Assembly: GCA_964450715.1 (NCBI GenBank)
Contig: CAYVFC010000143.1
Span: forward strand, 1-20,542
Length of the DNA stretch: 20,542 nucleotides
Origin: CAYVFC01 sp964450715
GTDB taxonomy: Bacteria > Myxococcota_A > Polyangia > Polyangiales > JAFGIB01
Direction: 5' to 3'
Of this stretch, positions 8,955-16,302 are shown piece after piece (position 1 is the first letter of the stretch; each line of letters begins with the position of its first letter). A program made the position numbers and the translations under genes. The notes beneath the pieces were generated by a model. That model ran no database searches. It was not told the origin of the DNA and saw only the letters and a list, made by a program, of their open reading frames with translations.

Positions 8955-10592
8955 ATGCACACGCACATACAATCCATGAACATGGAGCTATTCTCGCGGA
9001 GCGACCGTTCCTTTGTGGAGACCGTGAGCTGTCTCTGCTTCACCAATCCCTTTCTGCCCGAGCGCGTGGCGCTCGAGCGCCGGGCGCTGGGCAGCGAGCA
9101 CCGGGACCTGGGACCGGTCTGGAGCCTCAAGCCCGGCCAGACCAATTCCAACGTGGACGCGCTGGGCAGGCGGACGCGCAAGGTGGTCAACGCCGCACGC
9201 GAGCGGCTAGCCTCCGGGTTCAAACCCTCCCATACGGACGAGGCTCTCTACCGCGATCTGGTCAGCTATTACCTGTTCTATCTCTTCGAGGACGATTTCC
9301 TAGAGCTGGCGCGCGCCTCGCTCGAGGCCGGGCTGGCCGATCGCAAGGTCGACATGTACGGCCGCTACGCCGCCGAGGCCGAGCGGCTGCTGGGGCCGTT
9401 GGGAGACGACTTTGCCTGGCCCGGAGGCGCCGCCCATCTGTTCGCCTGCCAGTTCCAGGTCCGGCGCGCGTTCCTGCTGGTCTACGAAAACATTCTGGGC
9501 GCGTCCGCGCCCAGCGCCGGGCTGCGCGGTGCGGTCTGGCAATCCATCTTCACCCACGACATGCGGCGCTACCATCGGGCGCTCTTCGACCGCATGCACG
9601 AGATCCCCACCCTGATCACCGGGCCCTCGGGCACGGGCAAGGAGCTGGTGGCGCGCGCCATCGGCCTGTCGCGCTATCTTCCCTTCGACGCGAAGTCCGG
9701 CCGCTTCGGCGGGGAGAGCGGGGGCGCCTTCTTCGCGCTGAACGTCTCGGCGCTGGCGCCCACCGTGGTGGAGTCCGAGCTGTTCGGTCACAAGCGCGGG
9801 GCATTTACAGGAGCTATCCAGGATCGGGTGGGCTGGCTGGAGATCACCGCCACCTCGGGCACCGTCTTCCTGGACGAGATCGGCGAGCTGGATCCCTCCA
9901 TCCAGGTCAAGCTGCTGCGTGTGCTGCAGACCCGGCAGTTTCAGCGGGTGGGCGATACCCGCACCCACTCCTTCGCCGGCAAGCTGGTCACCGCCACCAG
10001 CCGCGACCTGGGCGAGGAGATGCGCCAGGGCCGTTTTCGGGAGGACTTCTACTACCGCCTCTGCGCCGATGTGATCGTCACCCCCTCGCTCCGGGCTCAG
10101 CTCGCCGACGCGCCCTCGGATCTCGCGGTGCTGGTCTCGCACGCCCTGGAACGTATGGTCGATGGGGACGAGGTGCCCGATGCCTGCCGCGACGTGGTGG
10201 AATGGATCGAGGCGAACATGGGCCCCGACTACCCCTGGCCGGGCAACGTGCGAGAGCTGGAGCAGTGCGTGCGCAGCGTCATCGTCCGCGGCTCCTACCG
10301 GCCCGCCGCCCCTGCGCCTTTTCCGTCGCCCTCTTCCCCCACCTCCGCCGACGCCGCGGGCGGCGACCCCGCTCTGCAGGATCTATTCCGCGACATCGGC
10401 TCCTGCACCCTGTCTGCCGAGCAGCTGCTCAACGCCTACTGCACCATCGCCTACGCCCGGCTGCGAAGCTTTCAGGAGGCCTCGCGCCGTCTCGGCCTGG
10501 ACCGCCGCACGGTAAAGAGCCGCATCGACCCCGAGCTACTGGCCGCCCTGCAAGCCGGTACTCCCGGCCCGGGCCCGAAAGGATCCGATTAA
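8955..10592 (+). CDS. Sigma-54 interacting transcriptional activator (bEBP), unknown N-terminal domain
   Basis: The protein has 545 residues. The central AAA+ domain is complete: Walker A GPSGTGKE (223-230), the sigma-54 contact loop GAFTGA (282-287), Walker B VFLDEIGE (304-311), the arginine-finger region FREDFYYRL (361-369) and PWPGNVRELEQ (427-437). A C-terminal Fis-like helix-turn-helix is seen around SFQEASRRLGLDRRTVKSRI (about 490-515), after a Pro/Ser/Ala-rich linker. The N-terminal 200 residues show no receiver, GAF, PAS or FHA motif. They contain NPFLPERVALERRALG and a predicted helical segment. It would use ATP hydrolysis to open sigma-54 promoters; the signal is unknown. Starts at 8955, 8976 and 8982 are all possible and none has a clear Shine-Dalgarno. 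It is divergent from the MFS transporter, so that gene is a candidate target. Confidence 0.9.
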   Translation: MHTHIQSMNMELFSRSDRSFVETVSCLCFTNPFLPERVALERRALGSEHRDLGPVWSLKPGQTNSNVDALGRRTRKVVNAARERLASGFKPSHTDEALYRDLVSYYLFYLFEDDFLELARASLEAGLADRKVDMYGRYAAEAERLLGPLGDDFAWPGGAAHLFACQFQVRRAFLLVYENILGASAPSAGLRGAVWQSIFTHDMRRYHRALFDRMHEIPTLITGPSGTGKELVARAIGLSRYLPFDAKSGRFGGESGGAFFALNVSALAPTVVESELFGHKRGAFTGAIQDRVGWLEITATSGTVFLDEIGELDPSIQVKLLRVLQTRQFQRVGDTRTHSFAGKLVTATSRDLGEEMRQGRFREDFYYRLCADVIVTPSLRAQLADAPSDLAVLVSHALERMVDGDEVPDACRDVVEWIEANMGPDYPWPGNVRELEQCVRSVIVRGSYRPAAPAPFPSPSSPTSADAAGGDPALQDLFRDIGSCTLSAEQLLNAYCTIAYARLRSFQEASRRLGLDRRTVKSRIDPELLAALQAGTPGPGPKGSD

Positions 10593-10697
10593 CCATCAAC
10601 ATCGCCCACTTCTCCGTAGCAAGCCGCAACAACGGCGAAAGAAACGGTCACGCTTCGAACGTTCTCGGCGTCAAATCCCTAAAAGGAGGAAAACGAG

Positions 10698-11219
10698 ATG
10701 AAAGGTTGGACAGAGGACGAGCTGCGGAATCGAGAGCTGATGGCGCCCTGCGGGCTGTACTGCGGAACCTGCGGTGTCTACATCGCCCACCGCGACGGCA
10801 ACCAGAAGTTCCGCGATATCATGGCCCGGCTGTACGGAAGCAAGCCCGAGGAGACCGCCTGCAAGGGTTGCATGCAGGGCGACGACGCGCCGTGTCTTTA
10901 CGGTTACTGTCGTCACTGCACCATTCGCGACTGCGTGCGTTCTCGCGGTTTGTACTCCTGCCACCAGTGTGACGAGTGGCCCTGCGACATGATCAACGAC
11001 TTCGGCTTCGCCACCGGTCGGCAGGTAATGATGCGCACCATACCCGTCTGGCGGGCCAAGGTCGCCGAGCTGGGTGACGAGGAGGGAAGCGTCGCCTGGG
11101 CGCGCGCCGAGTGCGAGCGATACCATTGCCCTGACTGCGGCCAGCCCCTGTTCCGAGGCGCGCAGCGCTGCCGCTGCTGCAAGCGCCCGGTGGCGGAGAT
11201 ACTGGACGGGTCGGTCTAA
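10698..11219 (+). CDS. DUF3795 Cys-rich protein
   Basis: This 173-residue cytoplasmic protein begins at an ATG with a near-consensus AAGGAGG 8 nt upstream. It matches the DUF3795 pattern: APCGLYCGTCGVY near the N-terminus, then CKGC, CRHCTIRDC and YSCHQCDEWPC. A C-terminal CPDCGQPLFRGAQRCRCC treble-clef-like pair follows. The Cys spacing suggests Zn or Fe-S binding, but the function of the family is not established. It lies 105 bp after the sigma-54 activator and 11 bp before the hydrolase gene, so co-transcription with the latter is likely. Confidence 0.85.
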   Translation: MKGWTEDELRNRELMAPCGLYCGTCGVYIAHRDGNQKFRDIMARLYGSKPEETACKGCMQGDDAPCLYGYCRHCTIRDCVRSRGLYSCHQCDEWPCDMINDFGFATGRQVMMRTIPVWRAKVAELGDEEGSVAWARAECERYHCPDCGQPLFRGAQRCRCCKRPVAEILDGSV

Positions 11220-11230
11220 CAGGGCAGCAG

Positions 11231-12106
11231 ATGCCGGAACAGGTCCCGATCGCGCACGAGCATCTTCAGGTCAACGGCTTTCGCATGCACGTCGCCTCGG
11301 CTGGCTCCGGCGCGCCGCTGGTGCTGCTGCACGGCTTTCCCGAGACCTGGTACTCGTGGCGCCACCTCATCCCCGAGCTCGCCCGTGACTTCCGCCTGAT
11401 CGCCCCGGACCTGCGCGGCTACGGAGGCAGCGAGGTCCCCGACGGCGGCTATGATCTCGCCAACCTGGCGCGCGATATCGCGGAGCTCATCGATCGGGTC
11501 GCCGGCGGCCGCGCCGCGCTCATGGGTCACGACTGGGGCGGCGTGATCGGCTGGCAGGTCGCCGCCGATTACCCCGATAAAATCGACAGGTACATCACCG
11601 TGGCCGGCCCCCACCCCGCGCGCTACCTGGAGCTATTGCTCGCCAGCCCGGTGCAGGCGGTCAAGAGCCTCTACGCCCTCTTTTTCCAGATCCCCTGGCT
11701 CCCGGAAACGCTCCTGTCCCTGAGCGACGCCGCGCTGACCGCGCGCCTGCTGGCCCGTGGAACCCGTTGTCCGGACGCCATCACCCGGGCGGATCTCTCT
11801 GTCTACCGCGAGACCTGGACCCGGGACCGCTTGCGCGCCGGACTGAGCTACTACCGCACCCTGGCCCGCTCGCCGCTGGCCGCGGTCCGCCACCTTCGCG
11901 CCCGTCCGGTCTCCTGCCCGGTCTGCGTGGTCTGGGCCGACCGCGACCTGTACCTCGATCTGGTCCAGACCACGGGGCTCGACCGCTACTGCACCACCGC
12001 TCCCGAGATCCGCCTGATCGAAAACTGCAGCCACTGGATCGCCCAGGAGCGCCCCGGGGATCTCGCCGACATCGCTCGCGCGTATCTCCGAGCGGGAAAA
12101 GGGTGA
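11231..12106 (+). CDS. Alpha/beta hydrolase, epoxide hydrolase type
   Basis: This protein has 291 residues and no signal peptide. The oxyanion/HGxP motif HGFPETWYSWR starts at residue 34. The nucleophile elbow is GHDWGG with Asp101 in place of Ser, as in epoxide hydrolases and haloalkane dehalogenases. The acid is probably Asp239 in VVWADRD, and the catalytic His is His268 in ENCSHWIAQERP. The cap region (about 130-210) contains Tyr residues (SYYRT) that could serve as epoxide-polarising tyrosines. The HGFP context and Trp after the nucleophile fit epoxide hydrolase or fluoroacetate dehalogenase-like enzymes equally at this level. It follows the DUF3795 gene by 11 bp with only a weak purine-rich site (GGGCAGCAG). 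Substrate unknown. Confidence 0.85.
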   Translation: MPEQVPIAHEHLQVNGFRMHVASAGSGAPLVLLHGFPETWYSWRHLIPELARDFRLIAPDLRGYGGSEVPDGGYDLANLARDIAELIDRVAGGRAALMGHDWGGVIGWQVAADYPDKIDRYITVAGPHPARYLELLLASPVQAVKSLYALFFQIPWLPETLLSLSDAALTARLLARGTRCPDAITRADLSVYRETWTRDRLRAGLSYYRTLARSPLAAVRHLRARPVSCPVCVVWADRDLYLDLVQTTGLDRYCTTAPEIRLIENCSHWIAQERPGDLADIARAYLRAGKG

Positions 12107-12454
12107 TGGTAAGGAGACCGTAGCCGGAACCGACATTTGCCTCATTCCTTGACTAGGCCGGTCGAAATTAGTCGTCCACCTTACGGGCGGGACGGCCCCG
12201 TCTGCTGCGTTGCTCCTCCTCAAAATACCCCCGGTATTCCTCGTCGTCGCGCCTTGCATCCGGGGCCGTCGCGCAGAGAAGGGAATCCTTCAAGGGTATG
12301 GTTTCGCTTCGTCTTCGTTTATCGGTCGCTCTCGCCTGCTGTTGCTCGAATCGGATCGGTTTCGCCTCGTTTTCCCGGGCGCCATCGGTATGCTGTTGAC
12401 CGAATCGCGCCCGTCGCAGGCGTACGGAAAACTAGGACGGACCCGCCGAAGCAC
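12107..12454. other. 348-bp gene-free gap with palindromic repeat
   Basis: No protein gene is supported here. The frame of the downstream metallo-hydrolase stays open back to 12137, but that upstream part runs through an 80-bp palindromic repeat and has no signal or family resemblance, so it is left out. Apart from the repeat at 12191-12270 the gap is moderately AT-rich around 12290-12400. It may hold the promoter of the metallo-hydrolase; TTGACC at 12396 has no matching -10. Confidence 0.5.
12191..12270. repeat. 80-bp palindromic intergenic repeat element
   Basis: The ends are a perfect 10-bp inverted repeat, GACGGCCCCG at 12191-12200 and CGGGGCCGTC at 12261-12270. The centre is a 6-bp stem AATACC/GGTATT (12224-12229 with 12233-12238). 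The halves in between are related but imperfect, with the phrases CTGCGTTGCTCCTCCTC and CGTCGTCGCGCCTTGC. Elements with such GCGTTGC...GCGCCTTGC halves are, from memory, dispersed in many bacterial genomes. It may fold in RNA after the hydrolase gene and act as a transcript end or stabiliser. Confidence 0.6.
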
Positions 12455-13582
12455 ATGAAGAGGTGGAAGAAAATGCTGATCGCGGCCGTTTCGGTCCTGG
12501 TGGCGCTGGAGGTGGTGACCTTGCTCTTCCTCTGGCTCAATCCGCGGTTCGGCGCGCGGCCGGGTGGAGAGCATCTGGCGCGGATGCAGCGGTCACCCAA
12601 CTACCGGGACGGGAAGTTCCACAATACGGTTCCGACGCCACTGCTAAAGTCGCCGGCAGAGCTACTCTCCATGGCCGTGGCGTATTATCGAGTCGAGGGG
12701 GTAAGGGAGCCGGAAAGTACCCTTCCCACCCTGCCGCTGAGCGGGAACGACTACCAGAGCGGTCGCAGAGGAGCAGGGGGCGAAGTGGCGGTGACCTGGC
12801 TCGGGCACTCGGCCGCGCTGATCGAGATCGGGGGCAAGATCATCCTGACCGACCCGACGCTGGCCGGGCGGCCGTCGCCGGTGCCCTTTGCCGGGCCCAG
12901 GCCGTTTTCCTACAGCCACCCGGTCGACTTGGCCGATCTTCCGCGCATCGACGCCATGATCATCTCCCACGATCACTTCGATCACCTCGACTACGACACG
13001 GTGCGCGCGCTCGCCGATCGCGTTCCGGTGATCTTCACCGCGCTAGGCGTGGGCGCGCACCTGGAGCGCTTCGGCGTGGCGGGCGAAACGATTGTAGAGC
13101 TCGATTGGTGGGAAGAGGCGAAGCTGGCAGAGCTGACCATCGTCGCCACCCCCGCTCGGCACTTCTCCGGACGCGCCCTGCTCGACCGCAACAAGACCCT
13201 GTTCGCCTCCTGGGTGATCAGCGGCGGCGAACAGCGGGTCTTCTTCGGCGGTGACTCGGGCTACTTCGAAGGATTCGAGCGGATCGGAGAGAAGTACGGG
13301 CCCTTTGATCTGACCCTGCTGGAGTGCGGCGCCTACAGCCAGTACTGGCCCACGGTCCACATGATGCCCGAGCAGACGGCTCGCGCCCATCAGGACCTGC
13401 GGGGACAGGTGCTGATACCCATCCACTGGGGCAAGTACAACCTGAGCCTGCACAGCTGGACCGAGCCGGTGGTCAGGCTACTGGCGGAAGCCGAGAAGCT
13501 CAACGCCACGGTGGCCACGCCGATGATCGGTCAGCGATTCGCGGTCGGCGAGGCGGTTCCGCGCCGAAAATGGTGGGAATAG
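12455..13582 (+). CDS. Membrane-anchored NAPE-PLD-like metallo-beta-lactamase-fold hydrolase
   Basis: The protein has 375 residues from ATG 12455. The ATG at 12473 (six codons in) has a slightly better site, GAGGTGG, but the longer form keeps the basic MKRWKK before the helix. Residues 7-28 form an N-terminal membrane anchor. The catalytic domain has VTWLGHSA (114-120), the metal motif SHDHFDHLD with His172, His174, Asp176 and His177, a further His236 (PARHFSGR), bridging Asp267 (FFGGDSGY) and His324 (IPIHWGKY). VHMMPEQ at 301 and the order of motifs fit the N-acyl-phosphatidylethanolamine phospholipase D branch (Lactamase_B_2) better than UlaG. In the family, two zinc ions hydrolyse a phosphodiester. 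The phospholipid substrate is inference here. The anchor suggests the catalytic domain faces the periplasm or membrane surface. Confidence 0.85.
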   Translation: MKRWKKMLIAAVSVLVALEVVTLLFLWLNPRFGARPGGEHLARMQRSPNYRDGKFHNTVPTPLLKSPAELLSMAVAYYRVEGVREPESTLPTLPLSGNDYQSGRRGAGGEVAVTWLGHSAALIEIGGKIILTDPTLAGRPSPVPFAGPRPFSYSHPVDLADLPRIDAMIISHDHFDHLDYDTVRALADRVPVIFTALGVGAHLERFGVAGETIVELDWWEEAKLAELTIVATPARHFSGRALLDRNKTLFASWVISGGEQRVFFGGDSGYFEGFERIGEKYGPFDLTLLECGAYSQYWPTVHMMPEQTARAHQDLRGQVLIPIHWGKYNLSLHSWTEPVVRLLAEAEKLNATVATPMIGQRFAVGEAVPRRKWWE

Positions 13583-13674
13583 CCGTGCCACTTCCCCGCG
13601 GCCGGACAATGCCCTAACCTGGTCGATGACCGTCGATTCGCGGTCCGAAACACTTCTTCAGGGAGGAAGCGGCC

Positions 13675-14097
13675 ATGAAATGTCCACGCGACAGTGCCGA
13701 GATGAAGGTGCAAAAACACATCGCCGGAGTCGAGATCGATGTATGCGGCAAGTGCCAGGGGATCTGGCTGGACAAGGGCGAGCTCGAAGCCATCGAGAAG
13801 AAGGTGGCCGGCGAGGTCGTGGTCGAGGACGAAAAGCTCAAACTTCCGGAGCTCGATTTCTCCTTTTCCCGCAGGATGCAGGCCGACTTCAAGCCCATCG
13901 ATTGCCCGAGGTGCGGCGCGAGCATGGAGAGCCGCGAGTACGACAAGCTGGCCCGGGTGGTGGTCGACATCTGCCCCAAGGGGTGCGGCATGTGGCTGGA
14001 CCGCAACGAGCTCGGGAGCCTGGAAGCCTTCTTCGCGAAGCAGGAGTACAAGAAGGAAGCCGCCTGGACGGCCCTGGCGCGTATGCACGGCGGTTAA
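13675..14097 (+). CDS. Tandem zf-TFIIB domain protein
   Basis: This is a 140-residue protein with a strong GGGAGGAAG site upstream of the ATG. It has two zf-TFIIB type modules. The first is MKCPRD...VEIDVCGKCQGIWLDKGELEAI (residues 1-40), with the CPxD variant seen in many members. The second is IDCPRCGASM...VVVDICPKGCGMWLDRNELGSLE (about 75-117). The hallmark is the WLDxxEL helix after the second Cys pair. The protein probably binds zinc, is small and soluble, and its function is unknown. It stops 7 bp before the ATG of the beta-helix lipoprotein, so the two are probably translationally coupled. Confidence 0.88.
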   Translation: MKCPRDSAEMKVQKHIAGVEIDVCGKCQGIWLDKGELEAIEKKVAGEVVVEDEKLKLPELDFSFSRRMQADFKPIDCPRCGASMESREYDKLARVVVDICPKGCGMWLDRNELGSLEAFFAKQEYKKEAAWTALARMHGG

Positions 14098-14104
14098 GGC
14101 GGAT

Positions 14105-15712
14105 ATGAAAACCAACCGTCGCCTCGTCGCGATCGCGATCCTGGCTGGCGCGGCGCTCGGTTGCGGCGAAGACGACAGCAGCGGTACCGCCGGTTCGGGG
14201 GGGTCGGCCGCGGCTGCGGGCGACATATCGGGCGGCGCGGGCGCGGGAGGCGCGGGCGACGGGGGCGTGCCCGATGGCGGCGAGCCGGGGGACGTGGATG
14301 GCTCCGCTACCGGTAGCGGCGGCGCGGATGCGGGCGAGGACGCGGGCGCGGGCGGCGCGGGCGGAGCAGGAGGCGCGGGAAACGGCGGCTTCGGAGGCGC
14401 GAGCGACGCGGAGATCCTGCGAGCGGAAGGGTATGTGCCCATCGTCTCCATAGAGCAGGAGCTGGCCAAATTTACCGAGGCCATTACGGCCTGCGAGCAG
14501 CCAACCCAGCCGGTTGCCGGACAGAACATCTACTACGTGGCCATCAACCAACCCGGTGCAGACAACGAGGCGTGCGACGGGCTGTCGCCGGTCGACCAGG
14601 GCGGCGGCCACTGCCCCTTCCGGCACTTCAACAGCCCGCGGGTACGGGCGCTGTTGCGGGAGACCAAAAGCGTGCGCTTCGAGGTGCGCGAGGGCCTGTA
14701 CCGGTTGATCAGCGAGGAAAACCTGCGCAATCCCACGGTCGAGGCGCCCTTCGTGGCCGTGGGGTTGCGGGTACAGGGCACGGGCAGCTCGGAGGACGAG
14801 AGCGTGGTCCTCACCAATTACCAGGGCGAGGAGGTCATCGTGGACGGCGAGGGGCACATCCGCGAGGTGATCCGGCTGAGCGGCTCCCACACGCTGGTCG
14901 AGGGGCTGACCGTGGTCAACGGCGGGGGCTACAACATCGAGCTCAACGGCGGCTCCAACCACCGGGTGCGATGCAACCGGATCGGCTGGACCGCCAGCGA
15001 CTCGCTCAAGGGCGACGCCGGGAGTATAGACTGCGTGATCGAGCACAACGAGTTCACCGACTACAGCTCGCAGGGCATCGACATGACCGAGGTGATGGCG
15101 TGGCGCGTCGAGGGCAACGTCTTTCACCACCCGCGCCTGGAAAAGGGCAACGCCACGGGGAACAAGTACGGCTGCAGCGACGTGCTCATCATCGACAACA
15201 CCATCCACCACAGCCGGGGGCTGAGTCTGGGCGGCACCAGCTCGGCGCACCAGTACTCGGCCGAGGCCTGGCGCATCACCGCCGACAACAACCTCTTTCG
15301 CGATGTGATCGGGCCGGTGGCCAAGTTTTACTCCTGTATCGACTGCGCCTTCGTCAACAACACGGTAGTGGACAGCGACGGCGGGCTGTACTTCGAGGAC
15401 GCGGCCACCGCCGGCCTCTCCGGCTGCCCGGACGGCTGCCTGCCCAGCAGCGGCGCGCGCGTCGAGGGCAACCGGTTCCGCAACCTGCACGGCGGCGAGA
15501 GCGCAGAAGCCATCCCCAACGCCTTCTACTGGCTTTACCCGAGCGAGGCCGAGGGCTTCAGCGCCGCTGGCAACTTCTACTGCGTAGCGTCTGGGAGCGA
15601 GGCCCGTTTCTGGTACGGCGATTTCATGGATCTGGCCGGCTGGCAGGCCGCTCTCGGCACCGACCAGTCATCGACGGTACGGACGGACGACCATCCCGAC
15701 TGCGCGTGGTGA
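14105..15712 (+). CDS. Parallel beta-helix lipoprotein with Gly-rich linker
   Basis: The protein has 535 residues. The start at ATG 14105 is chosen because it opens with MKTNRR, a hydrophobic stretch and a lipobox ending ALGC (Cys20); the frame is open further upstream but only as a shadow of the zf-TFIIB gene. Residues 21-100 form a Gly/Ala/Asp-rich linker of the kind used by myxobacterial lipoproteins. Residues about 150-480 have right-handed beta-helix (PbH1-like) spacing, seen in repeated phrases such as HTLVEGLTVVNGGGYNIEL, CVIEHNEFTDYSSQGIDM, VLIIDNTIHHSRGLSL, ITADNNLFRDVIGPVAKF and CAFVNNTVVDSDGGLYF. Such folds occur in polysaccharide lyases and surface adhesins. No catalytic set can be named, so polysaccharide binding or cleavage is only a possibility. 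It is probably coupled to the zf-TFIIB gene 7 bp upstream. Confidence 0.85.
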   Translation: MKTNRRLVAIAILAGAALGCGEDDSSGTAGSGGSAAAAGDISGGAGAGGAGDGGVPDGGEPGDVDGSATGSGGADAGEDAGAGGAGGAGGAGNGGFGGASDAEILRAEGYVPIVSIEQELAKFTEAITACEQPTQPVAGQNIYYVAINQPGADNEACDGLSPVDQGGGHCPFRHFNSPRVRALLRETKSVRFEVREGLYRLISEENLRNPTVEAPFVAVGLRVQGTGSSEDESVVLTNYQGEEVIVDGEGHIREVIRLSGSHTLVEGLTVVNGGGYNIELNGGSNHRVRCNRIGWTASDSLKGDAGSIDCVIEHNEFTDYSSQGIDMTEVMAWRVEGNVFHHPRLEKGNATGNKYGCSDVLIIDNTIHHSRGLSLGGTSSAHQYSAEAWRITADNNLFRDVIGPVAKFYSCIDCAFVNNTVVDSDGGLYFEDAATAGLSGCPDGCLPSSGARVEGNRFRNLHGGESAEAIPNAFYWLYPSEAEGFSAAGNFYCVASGSEARFWYGDFMDLAGWQAALGTDQSSTVRTDDHPDCAW

Positions 15713-15767
15713 GGGCCCGGGCGGGCGAGGCGCTCGTCTCCCTTCCGGACCTCGTCGTCGGCCGCCG

Positions 15768-15966
15768 CTACGGCTGCTCGCTGCAAATGCCGTATGGGCG
15801 GGAATCGCGCCCGCCCGCTACGACTGCTCGCTGCAAACGCCGTATGGGCGGGAATCGCGCCCGCTCGCTACGGCTGCTCGCTGCAAACGCCGTTGGAACG
15901 GGAATCGCGCCCGCCCGCTACGGCTGCTCGCTGCAAACGCCGTTGGAACGGGAATCGCGCCCGCCC
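15768..15966. repeat. 50-bp tandem repeat, four units
   Basis: CTGCAAA recurs at 15781, 15831, 15881 and 15931, exactly 50 bp apart, in units reading CTACGGCTGCTCGCTGCAAA plus a hairpin. In the first unit the hairpin is a perfect 7-bp stem, GGGCGGG (15796-15802) with CCCGCCC (15810-15816). Later units change the left arm to AACGGG, which shortens the stem to 4 bp. A fifth, displaced copy with a different hairpin lies at 16009-16035. It reads through as arginine-rich pseudo-peptides in all frames and is not coding. Confidence 0.8.
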
Positions 15967-15989
15967 GATAAACACAATCGGGGCTGTCC

Positions 15990-16035
15990 GGGAGGGGGCA
16001 AGCCCCTCCCCTACGGCTGCTCGCTGCAAACGCCG
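15990..16035. repeat. Dispersed hairpin repeat; perfect 37-nt inverted copy at 20244-20280
   Basis: GGGAGGGG (15990-15997) and CCCCTCCC (16003-16010) form a perfect 8-bp stem with a 5-nt loop. The 37 bases 15999-16035 are the exact reverse complement of 20244-20280. This shows a family of short mobile or dispersed intergenic elements. Confidence 0.75.
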
Positions 16036-16219
16036 TTGGGGCGGACGGGCGGGCCGCCGGGCCTGGCACATTCTGGCACACAGGGATGCCTGCGGTCCTG
16101 ACTTCCAAGTGCTTGACTTCATAGAAGAAAGCGGTGTCGGCCGGTTGCATAAAGATGGCCCCGCTTTTGCATGAAGTATTCGTTAGTAAGAACCGCCGCG
16201 AGAAAGCGACCCGGGCCGA

Positions 16220-16298
16220 CCGGCCGTAAACCCCGGCCGGAGAACCGGCAGAAGCCGTGGCGGCATCCGACGCGAAAGCGTGCAACAACAAAGGAGAG
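16220..16298 (+). promoter_or_regulatory. Structured 5' leader of the MYXO-CTERM protein gene
   Basis: A perfect 7-bp hairpin, CCGGCCG (16220-16226) with CGGCCGG (16234-16240), is followed by a small GAAA-tetraloop hairpin, ACGC/GCGT (16270-16281), and then AAGGAG (16291-16296) 6 nt before the ATG. The layout could be a structured leader or riboswitch-like element, but it does not match the c-di-GMP or other consensus cores I know. A regulatory role is inference. Confidence 0.3.
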
Positions 16299-16302
16299 CT
16301 TT

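Larger units (their letters stand above)
15713..16302. other. 590-bp gene-free region: repeats and 5' leader
   Basis: The first half holds the 50-bp tandem repeats and a hairpin repeat, each listed separately. The second half (about 16080-16302) is the leader of the MYXO-CTERM protein gene. TTGCAT occurs twice (about 16145 and 16165) with no convincing -10. Two TGGCAC words near 16066-16080 do not have a GC at sigma-54 spacing. No coding frame here has a start site, composition or length that supports a gene. Confidence 0.5.

Noticed and set aside
9300..10142. 280-residue minus-strand frame inside the sigma-54 activator
   Set aside because: It is antisense to the conserved AAA+ domain and shows no motif of its own.
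12137..12454. N-terminal extension of the NAPE-PLD-like protein
   Set aside because: The in-frame sequence crosses the 80-bp palindromic repeat and precedes a clear basic start plus membrane anchor at 12455.
13739..14104. Upstream extension of the beta-helix lipoprotein frame
   Set aside because: It is the shadow frame of the zf-TFIIB gene; the signal peptide and lipobox only fit the start at 14105.
16060..16100. Sigma-54 promoter at the two TGGCAC words
   Set aside because: The GC needed 10 bp after the GG is 9 bp away for the first and 11 bp for the second, so spacing is wrong in both.
15794..16291. Open frames on both strands through the 50-bp repeats (126 and 157 residues)
   Set aside because: They only translate the repeat (RPLRLLAANAV- and RRLQRAAV-like strings) and have no ribosome site.
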